DNA from: Uranotaenia lowii
Lineage: Eukaryota; Arthropoda; Insecta; Diptera; Culicidae
Direction of reading: 5' to 3'
DNA length: 64,000 bases
NCBI RefSeq assembly: GCF_029784155.1
Contig: NC_073693.1
Location: 140,171,988-140,235,987 of the forward strand
Shown here piece by piece: positions 58,278 through 64,000 of the stretch. The translations under genes were made by a program, and so were the position numbers. How positions within the stretch are numbered: the first letter of the stretch is position 1; each line of letters starts with the position of its first letter. Under the pieces are notes generated by a model. The model did not search any database, was not told the DNA's origin, and was given only the letters and a program-made list of their open reading frames with translations.

Positions 58278-59116
58278 TCATATTTTACTCCTGTGTGGCG
58301 ATGGTTCAAATATAGATACGTTGATATCATTAGTTGGATGGAAGTCAGTATCTAGAATCTTAATACACCAAAAGCTGACGGATTCATCTTCTCCAAAATG
58401 GTTGTCTGGAGCAATGCATATGTTTCCAATGTGTTCTGGTGTCGGTTTACTAAACTTGACTATCTTATCTGTACTGTCACGGAAAGAATACCGCAGGGAT
58501 GGTGAATTTAAACTTATTTAGTGGATCCAAAAAAATAATTTTGAAAACAAATTTTATTTTAGAATTTGAAATCAAACCATGTTGAACCATTATAATCGGC
58601 AGGGCAGCATATTTCACGCACTGTAATATGACGAAGTCATCAAATATCACTGAATGTCAAATTTCCATCTACCTATGCAATATTCTTCACCAGCTCCTTG
58701 GTGTCCAAGTCATGCTCAATTATTTCTACAAAACAACATAAATAAGCTCCCCCGTCAAAATCGGTAAACCCAAGAAAGCATGGTTTCAGCATAGAGCGCC
58801 ACCATCATCATCATCATCATCATCAGAAGCAGAAGCAGAGTCAAATCCCTCGGTGTTGATGTGAAAGTAATCCTCCCGACTTTGGCACAGGATCAAATGA
58901 AACCATTCCTCTCCTTCACTCGCGGCAGTAGTGCATCAAGATCAGATCCCAAGAACACGCATCGCTCACAAGTACATAGCCGGGCACCTCAGCCCGTCGG
59001 AAAACTCTGAAAGCTAAAACGGCTACAAGATGCCGCGCGAAGGTAGAATGTTGGTCGTGCGGTTCACGCTTCAGTAGTCGGTCAGAGCAGTTCCTAGTCA
59101 TGCCAACCGAATCCAC
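58278..59116 (-). pseudogene. Minus-strand multi-exon gene with broken frames, unrecognised
   Basis: Reading leftwards: a frame ending at 58916 (AFRVFRRAEVPGYVLVSD.., stop in GAGTGA). An overlapping frame from 58935 reads SEGEEWFHLILCQSREDYFH, INTEGFDSASAS and seven Asp, then a donor at 58802. The acceptor TTGTTTTGTAG opens EIIEHDLDTKELVKNIA in phase, then TAG (58673-58675) directly before a GTAGAT donor. After a 52-nt intron, exon 3 (58620-58578) reads REICCPADYNGST. It joins exon 4 (58512-58278) in phase across a 65-nt intron: LNSPSLRYSFRDSTDK, IVKFSKPTPEHIGNICIAPD, to TGA. Three introns of 52-77 nt, two phase-matched, support a real gene. One missing base at the 58673 junction and one shift near 58918 suggest a recent pseudogene or sequence errors. 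Confidence 0.42.
58804..58824. repeat. (ATC)7 microsatellite, reads as seven Asp in the minus-strand exon
   Basis: Seven perfect ATC triplets followed by two AGAAGC-type hexamers. In the minus-strand exon they encode an acidic run after a Ser/Ala repeat. Confidence 0.9.
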
Positions 59117-61224
59117 CCGGTCCTACCCTTTGCGTTGAACCTCGTCTCGCTAGGACGCATCGGTTTAACACACATCCAACTCTAGACTATAGGAAAGGTA
59201 CAACGGCGTTGATCCCACCGACTCAACGTAAACATCGCACGCAGCCAACGACTTCTGGTAAACATCGTCGTAACCAATTTTCATCACTTGCCATTCGCAC
59301 TCACTCTCTGCAGAGTTTTCCCCGAGTTTTTCCTTCCCATTCGTTCGACGTCTTCCCCGCTACTCGGGATATTGTAGGGAAGTCTACTGACACTCGTGAT
59401 GTCTGGTTACTACTGATGGAGTTTTTTTTCGAACGATCCCTGTAGTTGTGCATCGGGTTTGTTTTTGAAGTCATACCTGGAGGTCAGTGGAATAATTTTT
59501 AGGATCAACAAAAGTTAAAATTTATAATTGATCGTCTCCCTTTTGCTTTCGCACTTTTCAAGATTAAATTTTTTTTTAATTGTAGTTATATTTGTTTTAA
59601 TTGTAGGCTGTAGCATTTCTTGAGAGGCTGCACTATTTAATTATTTTCTTATTAATAATCATTCCAGTTTAGCTCAATTTCCAAACTTGGGAAAACTGTT
59701 TCGAAGCTAGATAATGTCACCACAAGCGTGCACAAAAATCTCCAAAAGACAAATCTGAGTTTTGCATTATGGTAGCTGTGTAAAAATGATAATAATTTTT
59801 AAATCATCATGGTGCATATAGAATGTTTTTATTTTGTTTTTTTTTTCTGTGGTATAACTTTTAGCGATTCCCTTCATTTTATAACTTTCTTAAACCCGAT
59901 TTTGTTATATGCACTGAAAAATTAACAGAAGTTTAGTTCAATGATAACAAACAACGTTTGATCTACGAAAAACTTTACAGTTGAGATGTTTTAAACTTTT
60001 TTTTACCGATATTTCATAACCACAAAAGCTGAAGAACTTAAGTTTGAACACTTCTTTGATTATAGTTTTGACACTCTTCCTTAATTTTGATACTTATAAG
60101 CTTTATTATAATAATATTTTTTTTTTTATTGTAATAACTGAGATGTTTCAAATTTTGTTTTAATCAATTTGTCAGCGTTTTTTTTCCCCAACCTCGCCTG
60201 TATATGGGGTTTATGTTTCATCACTTTCACCCAACCTTAAAAAAAAAAATCCGTACGTACCCACTACCAAAAAATTTCAAGGACAGAACACTTGGACCAA
60301 AGATTACTGATGCTACCAACATGGACTTTTTTTTCGAAAAATTTATTTCCCAGTTTTCTCATGTTTTTAAGTTTTTAAAAGCTGAGTTAGTTAGCAAACG
60401 AGGGTTTTTGTCATAGTTTTTTTTGCCACGGCCGATCGCCAAAAAACGAACTGTGTTGGCGGTCTGCCGTTTGGCCAATGGTTTTCTTCATCCTCCTTTG
60501 TCTTTGATGGGAGTGGGATGGGAATGCGAAACGAGAAACTGTTTCCAATTGACGGTTTAGATAGGGGAAAAGTTCATATAACGCCCCATATGGCTAATTC
60601 GCGCTACTCATGTTTTGAAGAATCTGTAACATTTAGAGCCTGCAAAATATTACCAATTTGTTTTAAATGCTGTGATTGGCCATGGCAAGTATGAACATTT
60701 CCTTAAAATACTTCTGCGTCGTAAAAATTTGCCGATTTAGGTTTTTCTTAATTTTGATGTAAATTTTTAAACATTTTCAATAAGGTGTCACCAAGCAGAG
60801 AAAAATTAATAAGACAATATTTCCTGACACATTTATAGAGGAGAATCAAAACTATGATTTTATACTAAACAATCATCCTGAACTCGCTAAGGTATGCTTT
60901 TAATGGGTATGTTTTATCACGGCCCATGCGCTCGTTATAACGCGCCAATCTTAATAAGCTGAAAATAGCATTTATTTTTCAAAACGGGCAATTTTCATTG
61001 AGAACCATATTTTGAGCTTTAATTCAGTCAAAAAATTCTACTTTTCATTTTTTTTAAAGGTCCCCCTCTTACTAACACCACACAAAAGTGAAAGTGAATA
61101 CTCGGCACAAAAAAAATTATGAGTTAAATGCCTTAATAACACTACTTATAATATTTTTTTTAAATTTTGATTAGTCCATTTTGATTTTCTTTTCAGTGTC
61201 TGTAAGTTTTGGGTTGTAAGGAAG
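59117..61224. other. Mixed non-coding stretch
   Basis: 59160-59450 is GC-balanced without a supportable ORF. At 60563-60600 TAGGGGAAAAGTTCATATAA resembles the GGGGAGAG-type element starts, but I found no matching inverted end. The rest is AT-rich. Confidence 0.3.
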
Positions 61225-61939
61225 GATTGGGTTGATGATTAATACGTCCAAGACGAAGTACATGCTGGCCTGCGGATCCGAGACCGACCGAACCCGCTTG
61301 TCCAGTAATAACAAGGTCACGATCGACGGCGACGAGCTGGAGATAGTCGAAGACTTTGTCTATCTCGGCTCACTGGTGACCGCAGACAATGACACCAGCC
61401 GTGAGATCCGGAGGCGAATTATCAGCGGAAGTCGTGCCTACTATGGACTCCACAAGCAACTGCGGTCGAGAAGACTTAGCCCTCGCACGAAGTGTAACCT
61501 GTATATGACGCTTATTAGACCGGTTGTTCTCTACGGGCACGAGACATGGATATTGCTCGAGGAGGACCTGCGTACACTCGGAGTTTTCGTGCGACGAGTG
61601 TTAAGAACCATCTTTGGCGGCGTACAGGAGAACGGAATGTGGAGGCGAAGGATGAACCACGAGCTCGCGCGACACTACGGCGAACCCAGTATCCAGAAGG
61701 TGGTGAAGGCTGGCCGGATACGCTGGGCGGGACATGTTGCGAGAATGCCGGATGACTGTCCTGCAAAACAGGTGTTCGCCACGAATCCGGTAGGAACAAG
61801 ACGAGCAGGGGCGCAACGAGCGAGGTGGTTAGACCAAGTGGAGCGTGATCTGGCGAACGTGGGGTGCCCGAGAAATTGGAGAACGGTTGCCATGGACCGA
61901 GTGAATTTTAGGAATTATGTTCGTCAAGTTATGTCGTAA
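61225..61939 (+). pseudogene. RTE-clade non-LTR retrotransposon, C-terminal part of RT, 5'-truncated
   Basis: An open frame of 235 codons from MMINTSKTKYMLACG. It shows the RTE-type RT thumb and C-terminal region: VTIDGDELEIVEDFVYLGSL, GLHKQLRSRRLSPRTKCNLY, TLIRPVVLYGHETW, and GRIRWAGHVARMPDDCPAKQ. The catalytic YADD box is absent because the copy begins downstream of it, the usual result of incomplete reverse transcription. The frame is unbroken, so it is younger than the 45.9-kb copy. The stop at 61937-61939 is followed 30 bp later by the AAATAA-type tail. Confidence 0.88.
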
Positions 61940-61974
61940 GACGGAATACTATGTAAATAAATAAATAAATAAGT
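61940..61974 (+). repeat. 3' tail of the RTE element, (AAATA)n
   Basis: TGTAAATAAATAAATAAATA follows a short 3' UTR. A short-repeat tail in place of poly(A) is characteristic of RTE elements and marks the 3' end of the insertion. Confidence 0.85.
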
Positions 61975-62641
61975 TTTGGTGTGTTTTTGATCTTCGGCTG
62001 CTATTCGCGTATTTGCAACACAGTTTTGTTCTGTTGCTTTGAATATGGTATATGGAATATTTATTTTAAACAAAATGTACCTACGTTGAATACATATGCA
62101 TAGCAAATCAGTGATTAGCTTAGGTGGCGCATAATAGGGCATATTCCTCTACACTCGCACAGCTGCTTACTGCCGGACATCTAAGCCGGTGGTTGTTTGC
62201 CGGGAGTTGTGAACAAACAAATGTTGTTGTTTTTTCAATGCTGCAATTCAACTTTAGTTCTTCTGTAACAAATCTTAATTTAAGCAAAGAAATGTTAACA
62301 ATAGAATAAACATAAGGTATGCTTCCTTAAACTTACAGGACTGACATAAGTCTTCACAAAAGCCACACAAAGATGACTATTTCCCTGAGGATGAGACCAA
62401 CCTGGTCTCGAAGGTTGAAAGAAATTTAATGTCGATTTAAAAAAAATCTTCATTTGAGTTTTATATAAATTTAGCAAATAATGTGAATAAACCCGAGCGT
62501 AATCCAAGCAGTTTTCCTCAATATCCAGGCATATCGGGGATCCGGAGATTTTCCTCAAATTATTGATTGAATATCCGACGATAAAAATGATCGAGGGTAT
62601 GGACCAGATTTTAATATTACGGAATTTTGTTTTGTGTTGAC
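61975..62641. other. Spacer between RTE tail and LTR
   Basis: No gene called. A 48-nt exon-like block on the minus strand (62384-62337) sits between a good acceptor and a GTAAGT donor, but lacks partners. Confidence 0.3.
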
Positions 62642-62865
62642 TGTAGGGTCGCACCCCTCGGCGACCGCCTCACCTGTGAATGTGATAACCTTGGTTCTTG
62701 AGAGTGTGGCAAGTCGATGAACGAATGAGATGGCAGACACTGTATGGTAGCCGAGAAGTGTAGACGTGGCTGTGACTTGTGGAGGAATAATTAATAATAA
62801 ATATAATCTGTAGTGCGAGTTAATCAAAGTGTTTTAATATTTATCCGAAGGATATCGTCTCAACA
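62642..62865 (+). mobile_element. 5' LTR of a Ty3/Gypsy-type retrotransposon, 224 bp
   Basis: Starts TGTAGGGTCGCACCCC and ends CTCAACA, the TG...CA boundary of LTRs, with ATAATAAATATAA as poly(A) signal at about 62790. It lies directly before a primer-binding site, which fixes the plus orientation and shows this is the 5' LTR. The rest of the element runs past the window edge, so the 3' LTR cannot be checked. Confidence 0.65.
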
Positions 62866-62867
62866 AC

Positions 62868-62881
62868 CTGGCGACGAGGAT
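62868..62881 (+). promoter_or_regulatory. Primer-binding site, complementary to tRNA-Ser
   Basis: TGGCGACGAG (62869-62878) is the complement of the 3' end CUCGUCGCCA of tRNA-Ser(GCU), placed three bases after the LTR. This start of minus-strand DNA synthesis is typical of several insect Gypsy lineages (Mag-like among them). Confidence 0.7.
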
Positions 62882-64000
62882 TAAAAGGTGAGTCTTGATA
62901 ATAAATTGAAATAGGTGAAAATACATTTTCGGAACGGAAAACAAATGAGGAGGAAGCTAAGATGGCTGCCTGAAGGTGATTTTTTTTTGCAAGCTGGGGG
63001 CTGCCTTCCGCACTCGAGACACATTACTTAGGATAAAGCTGTGTTAGTGAGATCGATCGGATGGAGTGTGCGAGTGATTTATGTTGATGATGTTTTCTCT
63101 CACGTCAACTGCTTTTGTTTGTTTACCTGTGCATAATTTTTATGTTTTTTTTAATTTTCGAAGCGATATTGCTGAATTGTTGGATGCAGATGATGGTTGA
63201 TTTTTCAAATTGACATAGCAGGGCACCGGTCGTAATTTGGGTCATCGATTTGTTTAGTAAATCAATTGAAATATTTAATTATATTGTTGATAACCGGTGT
63301 GGAGGCGACAAAATTTGAAATTTAGCGAAGCAGAAGGTGAATGAGCGTTTTATATTTGTTTACAATCTGAGTGTTGAGGGACAGGGACTGCGATAATAAA
63401 GAGCTAAAATTATATGTACTGGTTCACAAGTGAGTAAGACAGCTGACGCAGGATGTACCAGTAGCGTACATTATTGGACGAAAAATGTACCAGGAGCGTA
63501 CAAAGGCAGAAAAAAAGGGTTAAGAGTTGTGCCAGTAGCGTACATAGGCGATGAAGGTTCAAGAGGTGTACCAGAAGCGTACAGAGAAAAAAAAGGGGAA
63601 GAAAAAAACGTACCAGTAGCGTACAAATGATGGGCGATGATAACAGCCGTGTACCAGTAGTGTATAGTAGGAGTCTAAGGAAAACGTACCAGTAGCGTAC
63701 AGGAGTTTTTCGAGATGTACCAGTAGCGTACATAGGTATGTTCCTATATAAAAATATAGGGTAATGTATAAAGTCATGGACCAATTGTATCAGTAGCGTA
63801 CAAAATTACATCTGTTAATGTACCAGGAGCGTACAGGATTTATTTGAGAGATTAGCAAGGATTCTTAAGAGATTGTTGATGTGATTGGTTGAAGAAATGT
63901 ATATTTATTATTAATACGGTTACACAATTAGATGAAATAAATACAAAACAATGAAAATCCTTTAATGGACTAATGCGTTGAGTTTTATTGATTAAATGAA
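62882..64000 (+). mobile_element. Leader region of the Gypsy-type element, no gag yet reached
   Basis: No gag-like frame opens before the window ends, so the leader is at least 1.1 kb, long for the class. A GGTGAG donor-like site is at 62889, which could serve spliced subgenomic RNA. The repeat array at 63455-63834 lies within it. Confidence 0.5.
63455..63834 (+). repeat. Ten interspersed copies of GTACCAGTAGCGTAC in the Gypsy leader
   Basis: Copies start at 63455, 63487, 63529, 63568, 63610, 63651, 63686, 63717, 63787 and 63820. Five are exact; the others differ at one or two bases (for example CAGGAG, CAGAAG, GTGCCAG, GTATCAG, GTAGTGTAT). Start-to-start distances are 32, 42, 39, 42, 41, 35, 31, 70 and 33 bp. 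A decayed eleventh (GTACTGG) may lie at 63416. Spacers are unrelated and A-rich. GTAC at both ends makes each copy a short dyad. Conserved motif with free spacers indicates protein- or RNA-binding sites. Confidence 0.9.

Noticed and set aside
58201..58521. 106-residue plus-strand ORF
   Set aside because: It overlaps the minus-strand exon 4, whose peptide has balanced composition and phase-matched splicing; the plus frame is taken as its shadow.
62337..62384. 48-nt minus-strand exon (GNSHLCVAFVKTYVSP)
   Set aside because: Good acceptor and GTAAGT donor, but no in-phase neighbour was found; AT-rich DNA gives such pairs by chance.
63410..63784. Minus-strand 124-codon ORF rich in RYWYV, CTLLVH and YATGT
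   Set aside because: These peptides are just the three frames of the 15-bp repeat read in reverse; the ORF exists because the repeat has few stops.
63455..63834. CRISPR array
   Set aside because: The repeat-spacer look is superficial: repeats are 15 bp, spacers vary widely and are A-rich, there are no cas genes, and the DNA is insect-like, inside an LTR-element leader.

Overview
This is nuclear DNA of an arthropod, most likely a dipteran and probably a mosquito (culicid). The grounds are AT-rich DNA with almost no long ORFs, short 52-77 nt GT-AG introns, degenerate Tc1/mariner (IS630-type) transposases, several hAT and TA-target inverted-repeat elements, RTE- and Jockey-like non-LTR remnants, and the start of a Ty3/Gypsy element primed by tRNA-Ser. 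The taxonomic call is inference.

Host-type coding signal is sparse. At the left edge a minus-strand gene runs off the window in three phase-matched exons (1-336). A spliced plus-strand gene lies beside it (400-2695). Weaker exon-like blocks lie at 36.7-37.0 kb (inside an inverted-repeat element), 38.45 kb, 55.9-56.2 kb (inside another element) and 58.28-59.12 kb (minus strand, a frame-broken gene).

The rest is mostly transposon-derived, much of it with readable ends. 5.9-6.8 kb: hAT element with a perfect 8-bp target duplication; a second copy at 31.9-34.2 kb holds a nested Tc1/mariner. 7.0, 30.5, 39.1 and 54.25 kb: four elements ending in GGGGAGAG-type termini. 10.2-11.3 kb: Tc1/mariner with an eroded transposase. 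14.2-15.4, 16.3-18.3 and 17.6-18.0 kb (nested): three more hAT-type elements with perfect 8-bp duplications. 18.3-19.4 and 22.4-23.3 kb: a duplicated TA-target element. 40.6-41.5 kb: a minisatellite that switches strand midway. 45.9-50.2 kb: a nest of RTE and Jockey-like remnants split by a 1.6-kb foldback element with 703-bp arms. 51.4-52.4 kb: a foldback element carrying a tRNA-like block. 55.5-57.3 kb: an element sharing termini with the 1.6-kb foldback. 61.2-62.0 kb: RTE 3' end. 62.6 kb to the edge: LTR, primer-binding site and leader of a Gypsy-type element.

The most unusual structure is in that Gypsy leader: ten copies of a 15-bp motif (GTACCAGTAGCGTAC and close variants), 31-70 bp apart, in the position where Drosophila gypsy carries its insulator-protein site cluster. 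Other notable points are the captured exon pair in the 36.5-kb element, a paralogous empty site for the 5.9-kb hAT, and a perfect 24-bp hairpin at 37.86 kb.
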